From positions 1 to 64,000 of the forward strand of contig JAFRGQ010000025.1 in the NCBI GenBank assembly GCA_017433725.1: 64,000 nt of DNA, written 5' to 3'. The stretch's first letter is position 1, and each line of letters begins with the position of its first letter. Under the pieces are notes generated by a model. That model saw only the letters and a list, made by a program, of their open reading frames with translations. It searched no databases and was not told the origin of the DNA. Positions 43,421-53,200 of this stretch are shown here, piece after piece. The stretch is from Lachnospiraceae bacterium. GTDB lineage: Bacteria > Bacillota > Clostridia > Lachnospirales > Lachnospiraceae. Position numbers and translations under genes: made by a program.

Positions 43421-43598
43421 CTCTGACGCAGAATTCTCGTGACTTTAGTCGTGAGATGAATGCGCAAAATGAAGCTTATCTCTGACATGGGATACAAACC
43501 TGCGTCAGAGATTAAAAGCCTCCGGCGGATCGCAGCCGCGCATTAAGGAAGGTGCTTCGCACCATGCGCGGCGCGGCAAGAACGCCGAGGCGTTCTTG
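43421..43598 (-). repeat. interspersed repeat B2
   Basis: This is a reverse-orientation copy of B1: CTCTGACGCAG at 43421, a family A-like middle (CTCGTGACTTTAGTC...), CTGCGTCAGAG at 43500-43510, TTAAAAGCC, GGTGCTTCGCACC and the end palindrome CAAGAACGCC-GA-GGCGTTCTTG (43577-43598). It lacks the CAATGCTCC block of B1. With the terminator at 43319 it fills the 307-base gap before the acyltransferase stop. Confidence 0.75.
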
Positions 43599-43605
43599 AT
43601 AAGTC

Positions 43606-44697
43606 TCAGTCACACAGACTTGTAAGCTTTCCGACCAGCTTGTTATAGCGGAGCAAGGACTTTATTGCCTCGATAACGATGGAAATGGCGGTGCAGACAA
43701 TCAGTAATACCAGACATATGAGCGCAAAATGCTTCCATGAATACGTGAAATCAGGAAGATAATATGCACGGATGAAAGTATGAGTTAGAAATACATTCAT
43801 GGAGTGTTTTCCGAAAAATCCGAGCACCTTCCTGATGGGAGTGAGCGGCAGAACGAACTCGACGACGAAGAGGATGAAGGCAATCGGATACAGTCCCGTG
43901 TGATATTCGCGGAATACCGACAGCGGAATGAACCGGTACATTTTATACAGCATAAACAGGATGGGCAGTTCAATGGCGAATTTAATTAACTTGACCCAGA
44001 TTTTTCCGCTTCCAAAAGAACACCATCTCTCGAGATACCCGTAATTGGCGAAAATCACGCCGAGTGTAAGCGGTATCAGGAAAGCATATACTGACTGGCT
44101 TTCGCTGATGATTTCACTGAAGTCCGTGTGAATGATCCGGATGAATGCGATTTCCAGGAACAGGAACGGCCAAAGATAGTCTTTGAACTTATACAGAACG
44201 GGGATCATTAAAATGAAGACCGCAGCGGCGCTCATGTACCACCATGTCCCGTTGAGAGTCGGCGTGTGGAATAATTTGGCCAGACCCAGAAAATCTATAA
44301 TAATATACATAATACTTTTATAGATATCTTCTTTGCACAGTATCTTGATCAGCCTTCCGTCAACGAGTTGTGTGACAATTGCGCTTGCAATCCAGACGAA
44401 CCAGAAGCCTGAAAAGGTGAGGATATATCTCTTTGCGAACCACTTCGATGGATTCGTCTTTGACCGCTGACAGCTGAGGAAGAGACCGTATCCGGATATG
44501 AATGCGAAGAGCGATACGCATATTTTACAGGAAGCCGCCAGATTTACGACTTGCTGCTCGCTAAACGGATCGAAGGATATAATATATTTGTCAAAAAGCG
44601 AATGAGCTCTGAAGTTATGATGAAGCATCATCATTATGATTGCGATTCCCTTCAGTGCGAGGGAGGCTTCTTTATCGAAAAATGATTTCTTTGGCAT
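43606..44697 (-). CDS. acyltransferase 3 family membrane protein
   Basis: This 363-aa protein (from ATG 44697) has about ten membrane helices. The N terminus KGIAIIMMMLHHNFRAH carries the conserved His pair region, and FAFISGYGLFLS and TLNGTWWYMSAA are typical of acyltransferase 3 (OafA/OatA-like). It would O-acetylate or succinylate a surface glycan. Its position, convergent to the glycopolymer operon, suggests decoration of that polymer. The frame extends 38 codons upstream of 44697, but GGAG at moderate spacing supports 44697. Confidence 0.75.
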   Translation of the reverse strand: MPKKSFFDKEASLALKGIAIIMMMLHHNFRAHSLFDKYIISFDPFSEQQVVNLAASCKICVSLFAFISGYGLFLSCQRSKTNPSKWFAKRYILTFSGFWFVWIASAIVTQLVDGRLIKILCKEDIYKSIMYIIIDFLGLAKLFHTPTLNGTWWYMSAAAVFILMIPVLYKFKDYLWPFLFLEIAFIRIIHTDFSEIISESQSVYAFLIPLTLGVIFANYGYLERWCSFGSGKIWVKLIKFAIELPILFMLYKMYRFIPLSVFREYHTGLYPIAFILFVVEFVLPLTPIRKVLGFFGKHSMNVFLTHTFIRAYYLPDFTYSWKHFALICLVLLIVCTAISIVIEAIKSLLRYNKLVGKLTSLCD

Positions 44698-44882
44698 GAA
44701 TATGGCTCCGATATGATCAATGAAGGACAAATACTCCCCGCATGGCGCTGATGATTTCGACAGAGATGCGTTCCGAAGCGGGAGAGATGTGTTAAGAATA
44801 AACGAAAGCAACTATAGAATTATTATAATCGGAGTTCCACAGTATAACAAGTTAAAGCTGAGCAGCACGCTTTTCGGAGAGA

Positions 44883-44911
44883 TTGACACGACATGCCTGT
44901 TGACGTAAAAT
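44883..44911 (+). promoter_or_regulatory. sigma-A-type promoter for the aminotransferase gene
   Basis: TTGACA (44883-44888) and TAAAAT (44906-44911) are 17 bases apart. The leader to the ATG at 45084 is about 165 bases and includes CCACATCCTGTG repeats of unclear meaning. The gene-free stretch 44698-45083 holds this promoter and leader only. Confidence 0.65.
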
Positions 44912-45083
44912 AAAGCTACCATGGGCATACTCTCCGCACTTTCGCCCCGGCGGACCACATCCTGTGTTCGTGGCATAAGCCGCACCACAGCATGTCTCCA
45001 CAGGAGGAAGCAGTAAAGGATTAATGGGAACTCGTATTAGTGCACAGAAATACAAACCGCATGTCCATGGTGAGGAGGATATT

Positions 45084-46388
45084 ATGAGAAAATACAGAGA
45101 CATGAGCCGTGAGGAGCTTCTTATTGAGAGAGCCTCACTGGAGAAACAATTTGAGGCCGTCAAAGCCAGAAGACTGAAACTTGACATGTCAAGAGGCAAG
45201 CCGTCCAGAGCACAGCTTGAACTCTCCAACGGCATGATGAATGTTCTGAATTCCGACGCATATTTTAACGATGAGACCGGAACGGACTGCCGCAACTACG
45301 GAATCCTTACCGGTATTCCGGAAGCCAAGCGCCTCATGGGACAAATGTCAGAAGTCGACCCTGATTCTATCATTATCTGCGGAAACTCATCACTCAACGT
45401 TATGTTCGATACGATTGCCCACTCATTTTCACACGGCGTATGCGGGAGCAAGCCGTGGGGAAAGGTCGATCATCCGAAGTGGCTGTGCCCGGTTCCGGGT
45501 TATGACAGACATTTTAAAATCACGGAAGCATTCGGATTCGATATGATTAACATTCCGATGACGCCGGACGGCCCGGATATGGATATGGTAGAAGAGTATG
45601 TCAACAATGATTCCTCTGTTAAAGGCATCTGGTGCGTACCGAAGTATTCCAATCCGCAGGGCTACTGCTACTCTGACGAGACAGTCCGCAGATTTGCCAA
45701 TCTGAAACCTGCCGCCAAGGGCTTCCGTATCTACTGGGACAACGCTTACTCCATTCATCATCTGTATGAGGAGGAAGAAGACCAGGTACAGATTCTTGAG
45801 ATTTTGGAAGAATGCCGCAAGGCGGGAAATCCGGATATTGTTTACAAGTTCATCTCTACATCCAAGGTAACATTCCCGGGATCCGGTATTGCTTCGATTG
45901 CTACATCAAAAGCCAATCTTGAAGACATCAAGAAGTATATGTCAGTTCAGACGATCGGTCATGACAAGCTGAACCAGCTGCGTCACGTCCGTTTCTTCGG
46001 AAACTTTGCAAATATGGAAGAGCACATGATGCGCCACGCAGCCATTCTCCGTCCGAAGTTCGAGCTCGTTGAGTCGACGCTGCAGAGAGAAATCGGCGGT
46101 CTGGACATCGGAACGTGGACGTGTCCTAAGGGAGGTTACTTCATCTCCTTCGATTCCCTCGACGGATGTGCAAAGAGAATCGTGGCGAAGGCTGCAGAAG
46201 CCGGAGTACGTCTGACCGAGGCGGGAGCTACATTCCCGTACGGGGTGGATCCGAGGGACAGAAATATTCGTATCGCACCTTCTTATCCTACAGAGAAAGA
46301 ACTCAGAAAAGCGACGGAGGTCTTTGTGCTTGCGGTTAAGCTGGTGAGTGTACAGAAGTATCTTTGGGAGAAAGAGAAAGAACAGTAA
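45084..46388 (+). CDS. class I/II PLP-dependent aminotransferase (Asp-AT subgroup Ic-like)
   Basis: This protein has 434 aa from ATG 45084, where GAGGAGG is well placed; the frame runs 20 codons further without a site. The N terminus has LDMSRGKPSRAQLELS, CGNSSLNVMFDTIAHS follows, and the PLP lysine is Lys261 in FISTSKVTFPGSG. PKYSNPQGYCYS and WDNAYSIHHL are cofactor contacts. This pattern is that of the MocR-like/aspartate aminotransferase Ic family (PF12897). It is a cytoplasmic amino acid transaminase; the amino donor is likely aspartate, but that rests on family resemblance. Confidence 0.85.
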   Translation: MRKYRDMSREELLIERASLEKQFEAVKARRLKLDMSRGKPSRAQLELSNGMMNVLNSDAYFNDETGTDCRNYGILTGIPEAKRLMGQMSEVDPDSIIICGNSSLNVMFDTIAHSFSHGVCGSKPWGKVDHPKWLCPVPGYDRHFKITEAFGFDMINIPMTPDGPDMDMVEEYVNNDSSVKGIWCVPKYSNPQGYCYSDETVRRFANLKPAAKGFRIYWDNAYSIHHLYEEEEDQVQILEILEECRKAGNPDIVYKFISTSKVTFPGSGIASIATSKANLEDIKKYMSVQTIGHDKLNQLRHVRFFGNFANMEEHMMRHAAILRPKFELVESTLQREIGGLDIGTWTCPKGGYFISFDSLDGCAKRIVAKAAEAGVRLTEAGATFPYGVDPRDRNIRIAPSYPTEKELRKATEVFVLAVKLVSVQKYLWEKEKEQ

Positions 46389-46448
46389 CGATTTCGACAG
46401 CACTTTCATACCGAGAAGAAAAACTGCTTGTAATAAGGGGTAATAAAT

Positions 46449-48500
46449 ATGGATAACGAAAGAAGGGGTTCGATATCCGAAGGTAGCAAGTGGGGGAAAG
46501 ACTACTCTTATGAGGATATCATGAGCAAAGATGAGGCATATAAGGCTGTCTATGCCGATGTGCCGGATCAGGGTAAGGCGGACGCCGACGATGCTCCCGA
46601 AAACGAGATGAACGTGGTCAATGCGGAAGATGCGGCTGATGCAGAGGAAGAGGATACTTCCGAACCTGCAGATGAAGTTGATGAAGCCGGAGCTGAAGAG
46701 GTCGATTCGGAAAATGCAGTTGACGCGGACGAAGCGGATGTTTCTGACCCAGCAGGTGAAATCGAAGATGCCGATGAAGAAAAGGTCGATCCGGAAGATG
46801 CAGCCGATGCGGAGGACACGGATGCTTCCGAACCTGAGGGTGAAGCCGATGATGTTTTCAACGACTGGGTCGAGGATTTTTCTGAGGAAGTAAACGACGG
46901 AGAGCCGGAACTTACCGAGGAACAGGAAAGTTCCGGGGAGCCGGGACTCACAGAAGAATCGGAAACTCCCGAAGAGCCGGTGCAAACCGAAGCATCGGAA
47001 CCTGCCGATGAGTCGGACCAAACCGAAGAGCCCGAACAAACCGAAGAACCGGGAAGCACCGTGGAGCCGGTACCGGGCGGGGAAGATCCCGTTCCGATCG
47101 ATCCGGAGAAGCTGAAAAAGCGGCGCATGCTGATCGGCGGTATAGCCGGTCTCTGTGTCGTCGCACTGATAGCCGGATCCCAGATCCATAAGCACTACAA
47201 GGAATTCTATACCACTCATTTCTTCAACGGAACCGTTATAAACGGTGAGGACGCTTCCAAAAAAACAGTCGAGGAAGTCAAGGATGACATCAAACTGAAT
47301 GTCTCCCACTATGCTTTGAAAATCAAGGAGCTGGACCGAAACGAAAAAATCACGGCTCAGGATGTAGGATTGGAATACGTGGATGACGGAAAAATCGACG
47401 AACTCATGGAAGAGCAGGAAGAGGGCAAATGGTTCCTTCATCTCTCGGGCACTACCGAATTTGATGTAAACGCCGGCACTAAATATAATGAGGAAAAAGT
47501 GACGGCGACCATTGCGGGTCTCGAGTGCTTTAAGGAAGAAAATGTCACGAAGCCTCAGAATGCGACACTCAAAGATGAGAATAATGTATTCTCCATTCAG
47601 GATGAGGTGGAAGGCAATGAGGTCAATCTTGAAAAATTTACTGCAGCCGTCAAGGAGGCACTTGACAAGGGCAGTACCGGAATCGACATCGTAAAGAATG
47701 ACTGTTACAACCATCCTACCATATACAGGGACAATGAGACTCTGAAAGCCCGCATGGACAAGTGGAACGAGTATATGAGAGTCAATGTAACGTATACTTT
47801 CGGCGATAATGTCGAGGTCGTGAACGGTGACACAGTGAAGCCTAATGTCGTGGATGACGGGGCTACTGTCGATCTGCCGACAGACTGGATCCGGTCGCTG
47901 GTCTATGGATGGGGACAGAAATATGATACATTCGGCCTTGCCCGGGAGTTCACGACACATTCCGGTGAGACGGTCATGGTCGAAGAGGGCGGTGACTACG
48001 GATGGTGCATCGATAAGGACGTCACGATTGCGGATGTTACGGATGCGGTTCTGACGGGTGCACAGGGCGAACGCCCGGTGACATTCCTTTACAGCGCGAT
48101 GGGCTGGGATAACGGAGACCTGACAGGAACTTATGTCGAAGTCAGCATAGGCGAGCAGCATCTCTGGTGTTACAAAGACTATGAGCTCGTTATGGATACA
48201 GATGTTGTCACAGGTCTACCGACAACAGAGAGAGGAACGACGCCCGGAACCTTTGCAGTCGACGCAAAGAAGGAAGACGCAGTACTCGGTTCACTCGATG
48301 TGCAGGGATACGAATCTCCGGTTCATTTCTGGGCTCCTTTCAACGGAGGTCAGGGATTGCACGATGCGCCGTGGAGAGGTGATTTTGGCGGTGACATCTA
48401 TCTTGGCAACGGATCTCACGGCTGTGTGAACATTCCGCCGGAGAACATGGAAGCCATTTACAATGCAATAGATATAGGAACCGCGGTCGTTATATACTGA
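46449..48500 (+). CDS. membrane-anchored L,D-transpeptidase (YkuD) with PG-binding domain
   Basis: This 683-aa protein has residues of about 40-215 almost wholly acidic (repeats such as AEDAADAEEE and TEEPEQTEEP). A membrane helix at about 222-240 (MLIGGIAGLCVVALIAGSQI) follows. Outside are a PG_binding_4-type region (INGEDASKKTVEEVKDDI...) and the YkuD domain with catalytic Cys659 in SHGCVN and upstream His in GGQGLHDAPW. It would form 3-3 crosslinks in peptidoglycan or attach proteins. The long acidic segment is on the cytoplasmic side, which is odd; its role is unknown. AAGGGG precedes the ATG. Confidence 0.85.
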   Translation: MDNERRGSISEGSKWGKDYSYEDIMSKDEAYKAVYADVPDQGKADADDAPENEMNVVNAEDAADAEEEDTSEPADEVDEAGAEEVDSENAVDADEADVSDPAGEIEDADEEKVDPEDAADAEDTDASEPEGEADDVFNDWVEDFSEEVNDGEPELTEEQESSGEPGLTEESETPEEPVQTEASEPADESDQTEEPEQTEEPGSTVEPVPGGEDPVPIDPEKLKKRRMLIGGIAGLCVVALIAGSQIHKHYKEFYTTHFFNGTVINGEDASKKTVEEVKDDIKLNVSHYALKIKELDRNEKITAQDVGLEYVDDGKIDELMEEQEEGKWFLHLSGTTEFDVNAGTKYNEEKVTATIAGLECFKEENVTKPQNATLKDENNVFSIQDEVEGNEVNLEKFTAAVKEALDKGSTGIDIVKNDCYNHPTIYRDNETLKARMDKWNEYMRVNVTYTFGDNVEVVNGDTVKPNVVDDGATVDLPTDWIRSLVYGWGQKYDTFGLAREFTTHSGETVMVEEGGDYGWCIDKDVTIADVTDAVLTGAQGERPVTFLYSAMGWDNGDLTGTYVEVSIGEQHLWCYKDYELVMDTDVVTGLPTTERGTTPGTFAVDAKKEDAVLGSLDVQGYESPVHFWAPFNGGQGLHDAPWRGDFGGDIYLGNGSHGCVNIPPENMEAIYNAIDIGTAVVIY

Positions 48501-48517
48501 TATTTGCTAATACTACC

Positions 48518-49360
48518 ATGAGGGAAACAGAAAACAATACGAAAAGAGGCGGTCTGGGCGTAGTGAGGACGATTGTCCTCATAGCTGCATTTGCAGTATT
48601 GATTTATTCGGGCTATCAGCTTTTTACTATTTTTCACGGCTACGCCGCCGCCGATAATGAATATGAGGATATTCAGAAGGAATTCACCAGACCGGTTGCA
48701 AAACCGGAGGGTCTGACTCCGACGCCTGAGCCGGAGTCCGGAACGGAAGAGGGGCCGACGCGCCTGATTGAGGACGCCGAACCTCCGCTCGAAGTCGACT
48801 GGGATGAACTCAAAAGTGTAAACCCGGATATTGTCGGATGGATCTATGTGGACGCGCAGAGCGGAATCAGCTACCCGATCTGTCAGACAACCGACAATGA
48901 TTATTATCTTCACCGGACTTTTCGCAAGGAATCATTATTCGCAGGAGCGATATTTGAAGACTTCTGCAACTCTCCGGATTTTTCAGACCCTAATACGATC
49001 GTCTACGGACACAATATGAAGAGCGGCAGCATGTTCGGTATGCTCAAGAGACTTAAGGAGCAGTCGAGATATGATGAAGCACCTTATTTCTGGATCCTGA
49101 CTCCGAAGGGCAATTACAGATATCATATTTACGCGGCGTTTGATACACCCGTCAACTCAGATGTCTATATGCTCTTCTCAAAGCAGGGCAAGGAATTCAT
49201 GGAGTGGGAGCAAAAGATGCAGAACGCATCGGAAGTCTCCAATACCGTGCCGCTTGCCGAAGACGATTTCACAGTGACGCTTTCCACATGCACAAGCGAC
49301 GAATCTGTCCGGTGTGTGGTTCTCGGAAAGATAGTTTCTACTGCAAGACCCTCAAAGTGA
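48518..49360 (+). CDS. class B sortase
   Basis: This 280-aa protein has an N-terminal membrane helix (TIVLIAAFAVLIYSGY). The sortase core has His165 in VYGHNMKSGSMFG, Cys258 in LSTCTS and Arg265 in SVRCVV, the catalytic trio. The fold and ADNDYYLHRTF-type motif (here TDNDYYLHRTF) mark class B. Sortase B joins proteins with NPxTN-like or related signals to peptidoglycan or assembles pili. No clear sorting-signal protein is next to it, so its substrate is elsewhere or non-canonical. It begins 17 bases after the L,D-transpeptidase gene, so the two are probably one operon. The ribosome site is poor; a GTG at 48561 is possible. Confidence 0.9.
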   Translation: MRETENNTKRGGLGVVRTIVLIAAFAVLIYSGYQLFTIFHGYAAADNEYEDIQKEFTRPVAKPEGLTPTPEPESGTEEGPTRLIEDAEPPLEVDWDELKSVNPDIVGWIYVDAQSGISYPICQTTDNDYYLHRTFRKESLFAGAIFEDFCNSPDFSDPNTIVYGHNMKSGSMFGMLKRLKEQSRYDEAPYFWILTPKGNYRYHIYAAFDTPVNSDVYMLFSKQGKEFMEWEQKMQNASEVSNTVPLAEDDFTVTLSTCTSDESVRCVVLGKIVSTARPSK

Positions 49361-49380
49361 TACACCTTTGAGGGTTTTTT
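49349..49380 (+). terminator. rho-independent terminator after sortase gene
   Basis: CCCTCAAAG (49349-49357) pairs perfectly with CTTTGAGGG (49366-49374), followed by TTTTTTG. The 5' arm lies within the last codons of the gene. Confidence 0.9.
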
Positions 49381-49404
49381 GTGTTATAGGAAAATTTGTT
49401 TATT

Positions 49405-49492
49405 CTTCATCGCGCAATACTCGTGACGTGAGTCTATGAAACGCGCGCAAAGTGAAATTCGGCTTCATCATGAGTACAATCTCGCGATGAAG
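49405..49492 (+). repeat. interspersed hairpin repeat A2 (best-preserved copy)
   Basis: CTTCATCGCG (49405-49414) pairs perfectly with CGCGATGAAG (49483-49492). TACTCGTGA (49418-49426) then pairs with TCATGAGTA (about 49468-49476), allowing G-U. The 88-base unit is a full hairpin. Copies or fragments lie at 24840, 54025 and 60859, and related modules sit inside B1 and B2. Confidence 0.75.
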
Positions 49493-49537
49493 AATGAGCT
49501 ATGGAAAATGGTAACTTCAGTTGAAGGAGGTGCGAAA

Positions 49538-50266
49538 ATGAGTAGAGAAGTAGAGGAACTGCAGAAAATAATTGATTCACATAACAGAATTGTTTTCTTC
49601 GGCGGCGCAGGTGTTTCAACGGAGAGCGGCATCCCGGATTTCCGTTCGCAGGACGGTCTTTACAACATGCAGTATAAGTACCCGCCGGAACAAATCATCA
49701 GCCACACATTCTTCGTGCATGATACGAAGGAATTCTATCGGTTCTACAAGGATAAGATGCTGATTACGGATGTTGAACCGAATGCAGCACACAAAAAGCT
49801 TGCCGAGCTCGAGAAAGCAGGAAAACTTCTGGCAGTCGTCACCCAGAATATCGACGGACTCCACCAGCTTGCCGGAAGCAAAACGATTTATGAGCTCCAT
49901 GGCTCGATTCACAGGAACTATTGTACACGATGCCGCAAGTTTTTCGGACCGGACTATCTGAAAGAGAGTGACGGTATTCCGAAATGCGACGCCTGCGGCG
50001 GCGTTATCAAGCCGGATGTTGTCCTCTATGAGGAAGGTTTGGACAGCGATGTGATTAACGGCGCCGTTCACGCAATATCAAAGGCTGACTGCCTGATTAT
50101 CGGAGGAACTTCTCTGGTTGTATATCCTGCAGCGGGACTGATCGACTATTTTAACGGGGATAAACTTGTCCTGATCAATAAGTCGGCAACTACGAGGGAT
50201 TCGATGGCTGATCTGGTGATCAGAGAGCCGATCGGAAAAGTATTTTCACAGATAGAGGTACGTTAA
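49538..50266 (+). CDS. cobB: NAD-dependent protein deacylase (sirtuin)
   Basis: This protein has 242 aa from ATG 49538, where GAAGGAGG is 8 bases upstream; the longer frame would start inside repeat A2. Sirtuin motifs: GGAGVSTESGIPDFRS, TQNIDGLHQLAG, catalytic His in ELHGSIHRNYC and a four-cysteine zinc site (CTRC ... CDAC). It removes acyl groups from lysines using NAD+ in the cytoplasm. The last base of its TAA is the first base of the next gene's ATG. That tie to a secreted protease gene is unusual and could be fortuitous. Confidence 0.9.
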   Translation: MSREVEELQKIIDSHNRIVFFGGAGVSTESGIPDFRSQDGLYNMQYKYPPEQIISHTFFVHDTKEFYRFYKDKMLITDVEPNAAHKKLAELEKAGKLLAVVTQNIDGLHQLAGSKTIYELHGSIHRNYCTRCRKFFGPDYLKESDGIPKCDACGGVIKPDVVLYEEGLDSDVINGAVHAISKADCLIIGGTSLVVYPAAGLIDYFNGDKLVLINKSATTRDSMADLVIREPIGKVFSQIEVR

Positions 50267-53200
50267 TGAAGAGAAATGTTTGCACGAAGCTGATGGCTGC
50301 TTTGCTTGCAGCCATTCTGATTATGCCGACACAGTGGACAGCCTATGCCTCTGAATATGAGGCGGCCGACATATCTCCGGAAATGCAAACAGACATAAAA
50401 GATAAGTTCTTATGGACGGAGGAGAATGAATTATCTGAGGACACATCTGTATCAGATGAAGCGGAGGCGCAGGAGATGACCGACGCAGAAACTGAGACGG
50501 AGAAAGATACAGATGGCGTCCCTGAGGAAAGCGCAGATCCGGAAACAGAGGAAGTGCAACCGGATGGAACAGCAGATTCTTCTGATACTCCCGCGGATTC
50601 TGAGGGCACGGTAACGATTATTCATAATGAAGGATACAGTGTTCCGGAACCGGAAGTGTTTGACGGCCTTTACGCGATAGATGCCTGCGAGGATATGGAA
50701 AATGCAAGCGGGGAGATCATTCCGGTCGTCGGATACGAAATCACTGCCGAAGAGGCGACAAATGAGGAGCTATTGGGAGCAGCATCCTATCCGTCGGAGT
50801 ATTATCCGACCGTCAGCACCGGTATTTCTGCACAGGGTGGAAACCTGACCTGCTGGGCTTTTTCTGCCATGACGTGTGGCGAAAGGTATCTCCTGACGAA
50901 AGGTATCACGGACAGCGTCAATCTGTCGGAAAAGCATCTTCTCTACGGATATTATCACCACAGCGGGGATATCGCAATTCCTACCACGGGCTACAAATGG
51001 TACAACACGACGGGATCCTTTTATATGCCGGTCGCTGCGCTGGCGGAGCTCCTCGGAGCTGCGGATGAAAATAAATACCCTTATACGATGGATCCGCTGT
51101 CTTCGAATGAGTACACGGATGATATTGCTCATCTTGAGGAGGCGATCTTTCTTCCAAATTATCCGAGCAAATCCTCTTCCTGGAAGGGAGACCTTTGGAA
51201 TGCCGTCAATGAAAAAATCAAAGAGGCGGTCATGGAATATGGAGCTGTCTGGGTCTCGATGGATTCAACGCATAAGCATTCCGTGACAGAATGGTATACA
51301 GAATGGCCGTTAACATCCACGACGGACAGTGCGGGCAATACCACGATAACTTACGGGGATAAGCCCCAGGCCGACCATGCCGTCACCATCGTGGGATGGA
51401 ATGATGAGAAGGTCATTCCCGGTGCGGAAAATCCCGGTGCCTTTTATATTCAGAATTCCTGGGGAGCGGATTGGGGTGAAAGCGGATACTGCTGGCTCTC
51501 ATATGAGGATGCATCTCTGAACAATCCGGTTACCTATCGTATGGAGCTGTCTGAACTCGGCAAGACGCGCGATACCGAAGTATTCTCGCATACCGGCACT
51601 GGGTTTTGCGGCAAAGTTCTTGGTTCCGTCAATCTTAATTACGGAGTAAATGTTTACACGACCGATCACGCCGTAATCATAGATTCTGTCGGCTTTTATA
51701 CCAAGGATGCCAGTGAGTATGAGGTGGAGATCATCAAGGATATTACCGATCCGACCGATCCGATCAGCGGAACGGTTGCCGTGAGTGCACAGGGATCGAT
51801 TTTAGGAGATGGCTTCCATAGAGTGAGTCTTGACCAGAGTGTGCTGCTCGGCAGCGGAGAAAAATTTGCTGTCAAGGTACAATGCGTGAACAATTCAGGC
51901 AAGTATTCGGTCACATTTGAAGGTCCCATTTCTGATCGGCGGAAGACGGTCTGCGAGCAGGGCACATCATATTTTTATTACAAAGGAAAAGCTTATGATT
52001 GTGCGACCACAACGAATTTGTCGAAGCAGTCATTGTCAGATAATTACCGCAACGCATGTATCTACGCTTATGGAAACAGTGCAGAAAGACTTTCGATTTC
52101 AGGGGATGTTTCCATTGCAAAGCTGGGTGATACTTTTATGCTGGAAGCTTTCATGGAGGATGAACAGGAAGGAGAAACCAAAGTGATTCCTACATGGAGT
52201 ACCGATGCGGAAGGTATCACCGTTTCTGACGAAGGTTTTGTAACGGTGACGGACAGTGCTTTGACCGGAAGTGTCACGATAATAGCTGAGTATGCCGGAC
52301 TGTGGGGTATATACCAGTTCCATGTGGAAGCAGACGCTTCCGCGAGCGAAGTCTCCGGACTGCGCCTGATCGGCGTACCGGGTACATCTCTTGTCATAGG
52401 ATCGGAGGAAGACACGGATGCAGCCGGGTGTGGCGACATTACAAGAGAGTCCAACGGGGCTCCGGAGCTCGACTATTTAATAGAAGAAACAGAGACGGCT
52501 TATTACAAAATCGAGAATTTCCACACCGGACTTGTCATGACGATCGACGAGGATGACGGAATGGGAAATTACTACGTGCTACAGGATGTCTGGAACGGCA
52601 GGGACGAACAGCTCTGGAGGATTCTGAAAGCCGAGGGCGGTTATATTATTATGAATAAGAGCAACGGGACCTGTCTTTCGATATTCGACTCGGAGGGTCA
52701 GGAGTTCGAGTTCATTGTGACGAACGGGTCGAGTGACAGAACATCCTCTTTCTGGACAATCACAGAACAAACAGTCGACCTTGCCAAAGCAAAGATGTCC
52801 GTTCCCGTTTCCGCAGCGCTGATAAACGGTAAGGCTACAGTGCAACCGACTCTGGTATACGGATACAGAACGCTTGTCAAGGGAAAAGAGTATTCGGTCA
52901 GCTACAGTAACAATACGAAAGCGGGAACTGCTACCGTGACGGTGAAAGGCATAGGGTATATGACCGGTTCGAAGAAGGGAACTTTTACGGCCGTCAATTC
53001 CGCAGCCTCGATTACTTCCGGAAAGGCATACATGATCGTTCCGGTAAGGGCACCGCTTCAGACACTCACGGTTAAGAAGGGAAGCATGCTCCCGAATACG
53101 GATATATATCTCAGCGTTCCCGGCTCTTCGGAGTCGCAGAGATTCATCTTTACGAAAAACTCGAACGGCACATATACCGTTACAGATCAGAAATCCGATT

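Noticed and set aside
45942..48161. Long minus-strand frame opposite the L,D-transpeptidase gene
   Set aside because: It is Arg/Leu/Phe-rich, as expected from reverse reading of an acidic coding sequence, and crosses two real genes.
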